DNA of 64,000 nucleotides from an uncultured Johnsonella sp. (GCA_937927235.1 CALBCM010000016.1:41253-105252); one strand, 5' to 3'; positions 26,628 to 34,597 are shown, counted from the stretch's first letter. Notes: generated from the letters alone by a model not told the origin. Made by a program: numbers and translations.

Positions 26628-27029
26628 TTACTTATTCGCTTTTAAAAGATCTCTGATTTCTGTCAGGAGCACTATATTTTCATCCGGCTCCTTAACCTCC
26701 TCCTCTTCTTTTTTAACTTCTTTTTTCTTAAATGAATTTAAAAGCTTTATAAACATAAATATCGAAAAAGCTACTACCAGAAAGTCAAATACCGACTGTA
26801 TGAAAGCTCCGTACTTAAGTGCAGTTTCAGCAGTATCCGCAGTTGCCGGAGTTATAACTAATTTTAAATCTGAAAAATTAATTCCTCCTACAATTATACT
26901 GAGTATAGGCATAAATATATCCTCTACAAGTGATGTCACTATTTTTCCAAATGCCGCACCTATAATAACACCGACTGCTAAATCTACTACATTTCCCTTT
27001 AGTGCAAATTCCTTAAATTCCTTTAACAT
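26628..27029 (-). CDS. mscL: Large-conductance mechanosensitive channel
   Basis: MscL opens a wide pore under membrane tension to release solutes during osmotic downshock. The protein has 133 residues from the chosen start, the typical length, with two membrane helices (about 15-40 and 70-95), the family N-terminus MLKEFKEFALKGNVVDLAVG and a charged cytoplasmic C-terminal helix. The longer in-frame start 14 codons upstream is rejected because GGGAGGCAATC directly precedes the ATG at 27029. Confidence 0.96.
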   Translation of the reverse strand: MLKEFKEFALKGNVVDLAVGVIIGAAFGKIVTSLVEDIFMPILSIIVGGINFSDLKLVITPATADTAETALKYGAFIQSVFDFLVVAFSIFMFIKLLNSFKKKEVKKEEEEVKEPDENIVLLTEIRDLLKANK

Positions 27030-27160
27030 GATTGCCTCCCATTTTTTTATTTTTATACACACATTATACAAGATTCATATAAAAAGTAAACAAAAATATA
27101 TCTTAACAGACGGCAGAGGAATATTTTTCTATGATTTTTCTATTTTTTTTAAAATATCCC

Positions 27161-27189
27161 TTGCATTTTTTTAAATATTATGTTAGTAT
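27161..27189 (+). promoter_or_regulatory. Promoter of the candidate small RNA
   Basis: TTGCAT (27161-27166) and TAGTAT (27184-27189) with a 17-base spacer on the plus strand, pointing into the structured stretch 27196-27298. Confidence 0.6.
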
Positions 27190-27195
27190 ATTTGA

Positions 27196-27298
27196 CGTAG
27201 CAGTGAGAACTCATCTACGAGTTGCATGCTACAAACGTGCATTATGCACTCCTATATCACTCTAACAGGGAAAGGACATCCGCAAGGGTGTCTTTTCT
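27196..27298 (+). ncRNA. Candidate small RNA with CTCTAACA seed
   Basis: The gap between the divergent mscL start and the end of pyrC holds a compact RNA-like unit on the plus strand. After a sigma-A-type promoter comes an outer stem gtagca/tgctac (27197-27202, 27227-27232) with inner stem aactc/gagtt, then a second hairpin gtgca-tta-tgcac (27237-27249), an unpaired stretch of about 25 bases, and a terminator hairpin gacatcc-gcaa-gggtgtc (27275-27292) followed by TTTT. The unpaired stretch contains CTCTAACA (27260-27267), the complement of the repeats near 32 kb. I do not recognise a known family. It contains no convincing reading frame. Confidence 0.55.
27271..27298 (+). terminator. Terminator of the candidate small RNA
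   Basis: Stem gacatcc/gggtgtc with a gcaa tetraloop (27275-27292), extended by A-T pairs, followed by ttttctcgtt. The T run is short. Confidence 0.6.
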
Positions 27299-27313
27299 CG
27301 TTCATGACATAAT

Positions 27314-28609
27314 TTAGCGCCCGTCATAAACTATAAAGCCGTTGCATATAGTTAAAATAACCTTTCCTTTAAGCTCACTGCCAAGCCAGGGCGAATTAGA
27401 GGATTTGCTGAAGGACTTATCATATATCCATTGCTTTTCTGCATCAAATATTATTATATCAGCAGGAGCCTCCTCTTTCACCGCACCTCCTTCAAGCCCA
27501 TACAATGCAGCAGGCTCAAGGCTCATGCAGCTGATAAGCTTTGAAAGACTTATATATCTTTTATCTACGAGATTCATTATCCCAAGTGATAAAGAAGTTT
27601 CCAAGCCTATTATTCCGCTGGGTGCAGCAACAAATTCTCCAGCCTTTTCTTCACTTGAATGTGGGGCATGGTCTGTAGCTATTATATCTATAGTGCCGTC
27701 CTTTATACCTTCAATAATTGCCAGTCTGTCCTCCTCAGTTCTCAGCGGAGGATTCATCTTGGCATTTGTTCCAAATTTAAGCACCGCTTCCTGAGTAAGT
27801 GAAAAATGATGAGGTGAGGCCTCAGCATGTACTTTAACTCCAAGCTTTTTTGCTTTCCTTACTATCTCCACTCCCTCTTTTGTACTGAGATGCTGTATAT
27901 TAATCACAGCATTATATTCTCTTGCAAGCCGGCAATCTCTTTCTATCATTACTGATTCAGCTCTGGCTTCAGCACCATGCAATCCAAGCTTTTTTGATAC
28001 TTCTCCATGGTTTATTCCGGGCTCCTTTACATATTCCGGTGCCTCTTCATGAAATGAAAGCGGAATTTTAAGCTTTGCGGCAGTCTTCATAGCTTCCCTT
28101 GCCAGCTCAGCATCGGTAAGCGGCTTCCCATCATCAGTAAATCCCACTGCTCCGCATTCCTTCAGGTACTTCATATTAACCAGCTCTTTGCCTGCCATTT
28201 TTTTTGTAACAGTGGCACAGGTTTTTATTTTTATTCCGGTCTTTTTCCCCTCCGTCAGCACATGAACTATACCCTCCTCGCTGTCTATAGGAGGATTGGT
28301 GTTTGCCATGCCTATTATAGTGGTAAAGCCTCCGGCAGCGGCAGCCTTTGCTGCCGATGAAATATTTTCTTTATAGGTAAAGCCCGGGTCCCTCATGTGT
28401 ACATGTACATCTATAAGCCCTGGAGCAGCACAAAGTCCACGGCAGTCTATAATCTCAAGCCTTTCTCCCTTAGCCTGTGCTATCATAGAAGCTTCAAGAA
28501 TCAGCCTTTCTCCAATTTTCAGAAATTTTCTGTCCGTTATAAGTATATCTCTGATACCGTCGGTTTTTGATGCAGGGTCTATCAGCCTGACATTTCTTAA
28601 CATCAGCAT
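27314..28609 (-). CDS. pyrC: Dihydroorotase (class I)
   Basis: Zinc enzyme of pyrimidine synthesis that closes carbamoyl-aspartate to dihydroorotate. The 431-residue amidohydrolase has the metal motif DVHVHMRDPGFTYKE, the Asn-rich GMANTNPP segment, the second-site His in ASPHHF and the catalytic Asp in IIATDHAPHS. Its start overlaps the end of the upstream metallo-beta-lactamase-fold gene by seven bases. No other pyr genes are adjacent; related hydantoinase-type enzymes share the fold but the motif set favours PyrC. Confidence 0.92.
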   Translation of the reverse strand: MLMLRNVRLIDPASKTDGIRDILITDRKFLKIGERLILEASMIAQAKGERLEIIDCRGLCAAPGLIDVHVHMRDPGFTYKENISSAAKAAAAGGFTTIIGMANTNPPIDSEEGIVHVLTEGKKTGIKIKTCATVTKKMAGKELVNMKYLKECGAVGFTDDGKPLTDAELAREAMKTAAKLKIPLSFHEEAPEYVKEPGINHGEVSKKLGLHGAEARAESVMIERDCRLAREYNAVINIQHLSTKEGVEIVRKAKKLGVKVHAEASPHHFSLTQEAVLKFGTNAKMNPPLRTEEDRLAIIEGIKDGTIDIIATDHAPHSSEEKAGEFVAAPSGIIGLETSLSLGIMNLVDKRYISLSKLISCMSLEPAALYGLEGGAVKEEAPADIIIFDAEKQWIYDKSFSKSSNSPWLGSELKGKVILTICNGFIVYDGR

Positions 28610-29325
28610 ATATCAAATACCTCATTATCATTTTTTATTCTAATTATCCTGTCCGAAAATCCCTTCATATCAGGGCAGGCTTTAAGCTTATCTATTATAT
28701 CAAGGCTTCCGTTTATGTGCATCGGAAAGACATATTTCGCTCCCACCAGCTGCATAAAATATGTTATTCCAAGATAGGCATGTTCCTGCTGCCTGTTATC
28801 AAGCACTGCAAAAGCAAGCTCTATGCCCTTATTATCTTTCTCAATCATAGCTTTTAGTTTTCCCAGCTCTTCGGAATAAACCTGTTTTTGTAAATCATTC
28901 CACTCGCTGCCCTCTTCTTTCCAGTACCAATAATTCAAATCAGCACCGAAGTAAATCCTTCTTCCTTCGACATCAAGCAAAAAAGCTACTCCCTCGTCAG
29001 TAGATTTCAAGGTGCGCACCCGAATTTGACCTTCCCCGTAATTATAAGTCCTGTCCTCTCCGGCTCCTATAAAATTGACATTTTTATTTTCTGTTACAGC
29101 AGATTTATCTATATCGTCCGAAATTATATAATAAATCCTTTTATATTTGTTCCCCAATTCAAAAATTTTCCGCGAGAAATGGTCTTCATGCCGGTGACTC
29201 ACAAAAACTATAAGAGCTTTTTCCCGGTTAAACTCAGGCAGTATGCCCTTATAATAATCAAATAATAAAATGCAGCAGTCCAGTTCTACACAAAACGAGC
29301 TATGCTTTATAAATTCAACTTTCAT
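28603..29325 (-). CDS. Metallo-beta-lactamase-fold hydrolase, UlaG-like
   Basis: A 240-residue cytoplasmic protein with the metal-binding motif SHRHEDHF (HxHxDH) at about residues 44-50 and further conserved residues in IYFGADLNYWYW and VFPMHI. It resembles small UlaG/MBL-fold hydrolases; the substrate is unknown. Translational overlap with pyrC suggests co-expression, not necessarily shared function. Confidence 0.7.
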   Translation of the reverse strand: MKVEFIKHSSFCVELDCCILLFDYYKGILPEFNREKALIVFVSHRHEDHFSRKIFELGNKYKRIYYIISDDIDKSAVTENKNVNFIGAGEDRTYNYGEGQIRVRTLKSTDEGVAFLLDVEGRRIYFGADLNYWYWKEEGSEWNDLQKQVYSEELGKLKAMIEKDNKGIELAFAVLDNRQQEHAYLGITYFMQLVGAKYVFPMHINGSLDIIDKLKACPDMKGFSDRIIRIKNDNEVFDIC

Positions 29326-29408
29326 AATGCTGTTTTTAATCCTTCCATTAATTTTATATACTTGATTATATCAGATATCTGCCAAATGTCATCAGATAAA
29401 AACCTGTG

Positions 29409-30161
29409 CTATAAAACATATCTGCCTAAAAAGCTTCTCATTCTTTCACTTTTGGAATTAAATACATCCTGAGGTCTGCCTTCCTCTATTATCACACCTT
29501 CATCCATAAATATGACTCTATGACTGATCTGTCTTGCAAATTCCATCTCGTGAGTCACGATTACCATAGCTATGTGGAGCTCTGCAAGCGATTTTATAAC
29601 CTTGAGCACCTCCATAGTCAGCTCCGGGTCAAGTGCTGAGGTAGGCTCATCAAAAAATAAAAGCTTAGGCTTTAATGCCAGCGCCCTTGCTATGGCAATT
29701 CTCTGGCATTGTCCTCCCGAAAGCATATAGGGATAGGCCTCCGCCTTATCAGCCAGCCCCATTTTTTTAAGAAGTTCCACAGCCTCAGCCTTCACCTCAG
29801 CCTTATCTCTTTTTTGTACTCTCACCGGAGCATCCATTATATTCTTAAGCACGCTCATATGCGGAAACAGATTATAATTTTGAAATACCAGCCCGAAAAT
29901 CTCATTTGATTTCTTAAGCTGCTTTGAATTAATATGAACCCCCTGAGCCCGTGCCGAGATAAATACCTCTCCAAGATACTTTATCTCACCTTCATCTATA
30001 GATTCAAGCATAGTAGCACATCTTAAAAGAGTTGATTTTCCCGAGCCTGAAGGGCCTATAACAGACAGTATTTCGCCTTTATTTACCTTTAAAGAAACCC
30101 CCTTAAGCACTTCACTTTGCTCAAACCTTTTTTTAATATCCCTCATTTCTAAAATACACAT
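29409..30161 (-). CDS. Polar amino acid ABC transporter, ATP-binding protein
   Basis: GlnQ/HisP-type ATPase, about 250 residues. Walker A GPSGSGKST, Q-loop VFQNYNLFPHMSV, signature LSGGQ, Walker B LLFFDEPTSALDP and the switch His in IVTHEM are all present. The longer open frame begins 29 codons earlier inside the permease gene; I choose the ATG at 30161 because it follows GGAGTTTTGAG and matches the family N-terminus (ILEMRDIKKRF). It powers uptake with the permease and binding protein encoded just upstream. Confidence 0.95.
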   Translation of the reverse strand: MCILEMRDIKKRFEQSEVLKGVSLKVNKGEILSVIGPSGSGKSTLLRCATMLESIDEGEIKYLGEVFISARAQGVHINSKQLKKSNEIFGLVFQNYNLFPHMSVLKNIMDAPVRVQKRDKAEVKAEAVELLKKMGLADKAEAYPYMLSGGQCQRIAIARALALKPKLLFFDEPTSALDPELTMEVLKVIKSLAELHIAMVIVTHEMEFARQISHRVIFMDEGVIIEEGRPQDVFNSKSERMRSFLGRYVL

Positions 30162-30177
30162 CTCAAAACTCCATCTA

Positions 30178-30831
30178 TTATTCCTTATAGTATTCCATAC
30201 GCTTTTCCACAAATTCCATAATATACGCCACTGCAAAATTAAATACATAATATAAAGCTCCTGCTATTACAAAAGGGAGCATGCTTGCCTGGGCACTCGC
30301 AAGTGCTTTAGCGGTAGAGAACATTTCCGCTACCGAGATTGTAAATGCCAGTGAAGTATCTTTGATAAGTGTAATAACCTCATTAGTTATAGAGGGAAGT
30401 ATGCGCTTTATAACCTGAGGAAGTATTATTACAAAAAAAGTCTGCGGTTTTGAATATCCAAGGATTTTAGCTGCTTCGTACTGCCCCTTGGGCATAGACT
30501 GAAAACCGCTTCTATAGATTTCAGCAAAATAAGCTGCATAATTTATTATAAAACCTATCATTACAGCATATAACCTGTAATTGCCGGGAGTTTTAATCCC
30601 GGCAATATAATAAGGTCCAAAATACACTACCAGCAGCTGGAGTGTAAGAGGGGTTCCCCTCATAATTGATATATAGAGCTTAAATACTGATGAAACTATA
30701 ATATTTTTATTCATTCTGCCAAAGGCAGTTAAAAGCCCGAGAGGAAGTGAAAATATCAGTGTAACTGCAAAAATATATACACTTATTCCCATTCCCTTTA
30801 AAAGCTGAATCAAAATATCTGATAAACTCAT
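30178..30831 (-). CDS. Polar amino acid ABC transporter, permease
   Basis: A 217-residue HisM/GlnP-type permease with five or so membrane helices. It shows the amino-acid permease signature IMRGTPLTLQLLVVYFG and the coupling loop YEAAKILGYSKPQTFFVIILP. Its gene lies between the binding protein (18 bases) and the ATPase genes. Probably a homodimer in the membrane. Confidence 0.94.
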   Translation of the reverse strand: MSLSDILIQLLKGMGISVYIFAVTLIFSLPLGLLTAFGRMNKNIIVSSVFKLYISIMRGTPLTLQLLVVYFGPYYIAGIKTPGNYRLYAVMIGFIINYAAYFAEIYRSGFQSMPKGQYEAAKILGYSKPQTFFVIILPQVIKRILPSITNEVITLIKDTSLAFTISVAEMFSTAKALASAQASMLPFVIAGALYYVFNFAVAYIMEFVEKRMEYYKE

Positions 30832-30849
30832 AACCTTACAACCGTCTTC

Positions 30850-31761
30850 CTATTTTATAATAGTAACATCTCTGCCGAACCATTTTTCTGAGATTTGCTT
30901 AAGTGTACCGTCCTGCGCCATCTCTTTAAGTACCTTGTCCACCTTATCCCTCAGCTCGGTATTTCCTTTTTTAAAGCCTACTCCGTATTTTTCTCCGGAA
31001 AGCTTTTCATCAAGTATTATAAAGTCATCATTATTTCTCTTTTCTATCTGATAACCCGCAACCACGATGTCCATAGCTACCGCATCTGTTGAGCCCATCT
31101 CCAAATCCATAAATGCAGTGTTGTAATCAGCAGTAGTGACAAGGCTGCCAAAGGTTTCTGCTATTTCAGACTTTTCCTTTAAAGCTGCATCCGCTGAAGA
31201 ATCCACCTGAACCTCTACGTTTTTACCCTTAAGGCCTGCAATGTCCTTTATGCCTGAGTCTTTTTTTACAACGAATACCTGAGAATTTTCCATATAAGGC
31301 TGTGACCAGGTATAAGCCTCTTCTCTGCCGTTCATAGTAAAGCCGTTCCATATACAGTCTATATTGCCGTTTTCTATTTCAAGCTCTTTAGCTTCCCAGG
31401 CTATAGGCTGATAAACTACTTCCATATTAAGTCTTTTTGCAGCTTCTTTAGCAAGCTCAAGGTCAAATCCTTCATATTCTCCGCTATCTCCCACGAAGCC
31501 CATAGGCGGAAAGTCTTTATCAAAGCCCACCGTAAATTTTGCATCAGAATCCTTTGAGCCTTTATTTTTTTGCTTTGCAGCTTCAGTCTGCTTATCATCG
31601 GCTTTTGAAGCAGCGCTTTCTTTATCGGAAGCAGCCTTTGCCGAAGTATTCTCTGCTGTAGTGCTTGTAGCAGAGTTCCCTGAACAGCCTGAGAGTATGC
31701 CCACAGTTAGAGCCACTACACATAATACCGATATTTTTTTAATTCTAGCTTTCATTTTCAT
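30850..31761 (-). CDS. Polar amino acid ABC transporter, substrate-binding lipoprotein
   Basis: A 303-residue type 3 solute-binding lipoprotein. The lipobox LSGC puts the lipidated Cys at residue 26. A low-complexity Ala/Ser/Lys/Glu linker of about 40 residues follows, then the binding domain starts at FTVGFDKDFPPMGFVG with the typical GFDLELAKEAAKRL. The amino acid cannot be fixed from sequence. Start supported by GGAGGAATT. A 24-base imperfect palindrome (31797-31820) lies in its upstream region. The preceding 840 bases contain no gene. Confidence 0.92.
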   Translation of the reverse strand: MKMKARIKKISVLCVVALTVGILSGCSGNSATSTTAENTSAKAASDKESAASKADDKQTEAAKQKNKGSKDSDAKFTVGFDKDFPPMGFVGDSGEYEGFDLELAKEAAKRLNMEVVYQPIAWEAKELEIENGNIDCIWNGFTMNGREEAYTWSQPYMENSQVFVVKKDSGIKDIAGLKGKNVEVQVDSSADAALKEKSEIAETFGSLVTTADYNTAFMDLEMGSTDAVAMDIVVAGYQIEKRNNDDFIILDEKLSGEKYGVGFKKGNTELRDKVDKVLKEMAQDGTLKQISEKWFGRDVTIIK

Positions 31762-31796
31762 AATTCCTCCGAATATTTTATTTTTATAATCATTTG

Positions 31797-31820
31797 CTTT
31801 ACTATGGTAGCATACTAAAG
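31797..31820. promoter_or_regulatory. Palindromic operator candidate before the amino acid transporter
   Basis: ctttactatggtagcatactaaag reads as an inverted repeat, CTTTA-TATG around a four-base centre with one mismatch per arm, 36 bases before the binding-protein start and just after a terminator. A repressor site is likely by position; the factor is unknown. Confidence 0.35.
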
Positions 31821-31829
31821 TATTTTTGT

Positions 31830-31866
31830 AAAGAAAAAGTTCAGAAATATTTTAAATATCCTGAAC
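31830..31866 (-). terminator. Intrinsic terminator ending the long non-coding unit
   Basis: gttcag (31839-31844) pairs with ctgaac (31861-31866) around an inner atattt/aaatat pairing; on the minus strand the hairpin is followed by TTTTTCTTT. It would stop leftward transcripts before the amino acid transporter. Confidence 0.85.
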
Positions 31867-32024
31867 TCCTCTCAGACAGCACATCTATATTGTGAGCCGC
31901 TCTGGCTTGCTAAAAGCCCCAGCTTCCTGCTTTATACAACATCCGCAGGCATATAAGTTCGGAATGCTCTGTCCCTACTTTAATTTTTCCGATATTACTC
32001 TAAACCTGCTCTCACAGTTTATCA

Positions 32025-32324
32025 CTTCCAACAATTAATCTACTCTAACTAATTTTTCCAACCACTTCCTCTAACATTCCAACCAACTCTAACTCATCGC
32101 TCTAACATCAATCACTTCTAACACTTTATCTTCTCTAACACCAATCACCTCTAACTTCTTATCAGCTCCAACACCAGCCTAATTAACTCCAGCTCCCAAC
32201 AACCTGCTCTGACCGATACCGACTCTAACTAATCTCTCTAACAAGTATCAACTCTAAACACTAACCATCTCTAACATCCTATTATCATTCCAACCCTGTC
32301 CGACTCTGTTTAACCACCTCCAAC
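32025..32324 (-). repeat. Array of short degenerate GTTRGAR repeats
   Basis: Read on the plus strand as CTCTAAC, perfect copies start at 32043, 32069, 32087, 32100, 32133, 32149, 32223, 32236 and 32269. Variants CTCCAAC or TTCCAAC start at 32026, 32056, 32077, 32166, 32288 and 32318, and TTCTAAC at 32116. Spacing is about 8-21 bases, often 13-17. Spacers are not conserved, so this is neither CRISPR nor a simple satellite. Confidence 0.8.
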
Positions 32325-32452
32325 CTCGTACATCCTGCTCCTATTTTACTCTGCCTAATCTCCTCCAAACAAACATAAAACCCTAACTTTATAACCTGCT
32401 CCATTTATTCAAAAAACAACCAGCATCCTGCACTCTATATTAACACTATCTC

Positions 32453-32473
32453 AACAGCTCTGCCTAAGCTGTT
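32453..32473 (-). other. 5' hairpin of the candidate long RNA
   Basis: aacagct (32453-32459) and agctgtt (32467-32473) form a perfect 7-base stem with a 7-base loop shortly after the proposed transcription start. Confidence 0.6.
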
Positions 32474-32527
32474 TCGTTTTTCTAACTGTGTACATTATAT
32501 ACCATTTTTATAATTTTTGTGCTTAAA

Positions 32528-32597
32528 GGTATAAACAGCAGTGAAAAAGGTACAAACAGCAGTAAAAAGATATGAAACCCTGTTTTTTCAGGCTTTC
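32528..32597 (-). other. Gap after prfA: 21-base tandem pair and weak terminator
   Basis: Two near-identical 21-base units start at 32528 and 32549 (ggta-aaacagcagt-aaaa). Right of them, 32573-32597 forms an imperfect 9-base stem (one mismatch) around a T6/A6 loop, followed on the minus strand after a few bases by TTTTT; this may terminate prfA. The tandem pair sits just upstream of the candidate long RNA promoter and could also be an operator. Confidence 0.4.
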
Positions 32598-32603
32598 TTC
32601 AAC

Positions 32604-33677
32604 TTACACCTGAGCCAGCTTGCTGAGCTTTGCACTCTGGTCTGCTGCTGTACAAGCATCTATGATTTCCTGTATATCCCCGTTCATTATCTTGTCAAGC
32701 TTATACAATGTGAGATTTATTCTATGGTCAGTCACTCTGCCTTGAGGGAAATTATAGGTTCTTATCTTTTCAGACCTGTCGCCTGTACCTATCTGGCTTC
32801 TCCTCGCCTCCGATTCCTCCGACTGCTTCCTTTCCAGCTCCAGCTCATACAGCTTGGTTCTTAATAAGGCGAAGGCCTTTTCTTTATTTTGAAGCTGTGA
32901 CTTCTCAGTTTGTGAATATATAACTATACCTGTAGGATGGTGCGTAAGGCGAACTGCCGAATCTGTAGTATTTACGCACTGACCTCCATTTCCGGAAGCA
33001 CGCATTACATCTATACGTATATCATTCATGTCTATCTGTATATCAACCTCCTCCGCTTCAGGCATTACGGCTACAGAAGCAGTTGAAGTATGTATTCTTC
33101 CTCCGGATTCAGTTTCAGGTACTCTCTGCACTCTGTGAACTCCGGATTCGTACTTAAGCTTTGAATAAGCACCCTTGCCGCTTATCATAGCAACTACTTC
33201 CTTGAATCCGCCTATTCCGTTTTCACTCAAGCTGATTATTTCAGTTTTCCAGTTCAAGCTTTCGGCATAATGTATATACATTCTGTAAAGCTCCGCTGCA
33301 AAAAGTGCCGCTTCATCTCCGCCTGCTCCTGCCCTTATCTCAAGCATAATGTTTTTATCGTCATTTGGGTCTTTAGGCAGCAGCAGAATTTTAAGCTCCT
33401 GTTCAAGCTCAGTTTCTCTTTTTTTAGCCTGTGTCAGCTCTTCTTTGGCAAATTCTCTCATCTCCTCATCGCTTTCAGTATCCAATATGGATAAAGCCTC
33501 ATTTTGATTTTTTATAGTCAGTTTGTAATCATTATAGGTATTTACCAGCGGAAGCAAATCAGACTGCTCCTTCATAAGCTTTCTGAATCTCTCCTGATTG
33601 CCTGCAATTTCAGGGTTTGCAAGCTCTGCCATAACTTCTTCATAATGGACAAGTATATCTTCTAAATTATCAAACAT
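32604..33677 (-). CDS. prfA: Peptide chain release factor 1
   Basis: RF1 reads UAA and UAG and triggers peptide release. With the chosen start the protein has 357 residues, the normal length. The catalytic GGQ loop is in ASGNGGQCVNTTDS and the codon-recognition PxT motif lies in the RVPETES segment. The frame extends nine codons further up from a TTG, but AGAGG sits seven bases before the ATG at 33677, and this start leaves a 17-base gap after prmC, whose product methylates the GGQ glutamine. Confidence 0.95.
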   Translation of the reverse strand: MFDNLEDILVHYEEVMAELANPEIAGNQERFRKLMKEQSDLLPLVNTYNDYKLTIKNQNEALSILDTESDEEMREFAKEELTQAKKRETELEQELKILLLPKDPNDDKNIMLEIRAGAGGDEAALFAAELYRMYIHYAESLNWKTEIISLSENGIGGFKEVVAMISGKGAYSKLKYESGVHRVQRVPETESGGRIHTSTASVAVMPEAEEVDIQIDMNDIRIDVMRASGNGGQCVNTTDSAVRLTHHPTGIVIYSQTEKSQLQNKEKAFALLRTKLYELELERKQSEESEARRSQIGTGDRSEKIRTYNFPQGRVTDHRINLTLYKLDKIMNGDIQEIIDACTAADQSAKLSKLAQV

Positions 33678-33694
33678 TCCGATACCTCTTTCTA

Positions 33695-34597
33695 CTAAAT
33701 ACAACTTATTTTAACAGCTGCCTGAGATTTTGTCATATACATAACTCTGTCAAGCCCAGCCAAGTCTTTTTCCACCTCTATATTTTCAAATCCACGCTCT
33801 TGAAATATAAGCTTAACCTCCGCCGCCTGCCATGAGCCTATCTCAAGATAAACTCTGCCGCCCGCTGCAAGGTAGTTTCCGGCTTCTTTTGCCAGGATTC
33901 TGTAAAAATAAAGACCATCCCAGTCTCCGTCCAGTGCCTGCAAAGGCTCATGCTTTGCCACCTCAGGCATAAGGGTTGCTATATCCGCACTCTTTATATA
34001 AGGCGGATTGCTTACTATCACATCAAATTTATAAGGGAGCTTAAGATTTTTAAACATATCACTTTCTATAAAGCTGATTTCAGCGTTATTAAGCTCTGCA
34101 TTTTTTTTTGCCACTTTAAGCGCTTCTTTTGATATATCCAAAGCACATATTCTTTCAAACTCACCAAGCTTTTTCAAAGCTATCGCTATAGCTCCTGAAC
34201 CGGTGCAGACATCCAGCAGCCTTTTTTTATTTTCAGAATTTTTACAGCCGGCTTCTTTTTTTAAAACAGCTTCAACTAAAACCTCGGTATCCTGCCTCGG
34301 TATCAGCACCGCTTCATTAACTAAAAACTCCATGCCGCAAAAATTTTGAAAGCCTGTAATATACTGCAAAGGAATATGAGAAGCTCTTTTTTTTATATAA
34401 TTTTTATAGCTTTTTATTTTATCGTCTTTATCACGAGGAATCTTAATTCTGCCCTCAAGATAAAAGTCATTCAAATTTAGGTTAAAAGTATAAAGCAACA
34501 AAGCTCTCGCATCAAAATCAGCATTTTCTATCCCTGCTAGTAAAAGCTCTGCCTTCCCCTTGTCATATAATCCTGCATAAGTAATCTCTTCCGTCAT
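33695..34597 (-). CDS. prmC: Release factor glutamine methyltransferase
   Basis: PrmC methylates the GGQ glutamine of release factors using S-adenosylmethionine. The 300-residue protein has an N-terminal helical domain, the SAM motif LLDVCTGSGAIAIALKK and the catalytic VSNPPYI. It lies immediately upstream of its substrate's gene prfA, a common pairing, and 7 bases after the DUF1385 gene. Confidence 0.95.
   Translation of the reverse strand: MTEEITYAGLYDKGKAELLLAGIENADFDARALLLYTFNLNLNDFYLEGRIKIPRDKDDKIKSYKNYIKKRASHIPLQYITGFQNFCGMEFLVNEAVLIPRQDTEVLVEAVLKKEAGCKNSENKKRLLDVCTGSGAIAIALKKLGEFERICALDISKEALKVAKKNAELNNAEISFIESDMFKNLKLPYKFDVIVSNPPYIKSADIATLMPEVAKHEPLQALDGDWDGLYFYRILAKEAGNYLAAGGRVYLEIGSWQAAEVKLIFQERGFENIEVEKDLAGLDRVMYMTKSQAAVKISCI

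Larger units (their letters stand above)
31830..32487 (-). ncRNA. Candidate long non-coding RNA with GTTRGAR repeats
   Basis: The 842-base space between prfA and the amino acid transporter has no reading frame of note. On the minus strand an extended -10 (TGGTATATAAT, about 32494-32502) could start a transcript near 32487; the -35 is poor. The RNA would open with a perfect 7-base hairpin (32453-32473), then run through a body with almost no C (none in 32101-32160) carrying about 19 copies of GTTRGAR or close variants, then fold into three hairpins (31926-31949, 31902-31922, 31874-31903) and end at a T-rich terminator. GAGCAGG also recurs four times. I recognise no known RNA family. Alternatives: a long leader read from prfA, or a relic of a mobile element. 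Confidence 0.55.

Noticed and set aside
32025..32324. CRISPR array
   Set aside because: Repeats are only 7 bases, degenerate, at irregular 8-21-base spacing, and no cas genes are near.
32025..32324. TRAP-type (GAG/UAG) attenuator for the downstream amino acid transporter
   Set aside because: TRAP sites need triplets every 4-6 bases in runs of about 11; these lie too far apart and no trp genes follow.
31762..32487. T-box or amino acid riboswitch leader of the transporter
   Set aside because: No T-box sequence, specifier loop or antiterminator partner seen, and the terminator appears unconditional.
32541..32864. 107-codon plus-strand frame across the prfA end
   Set aside because: Mostly antisense to prfA; composition follows the complementary gene.
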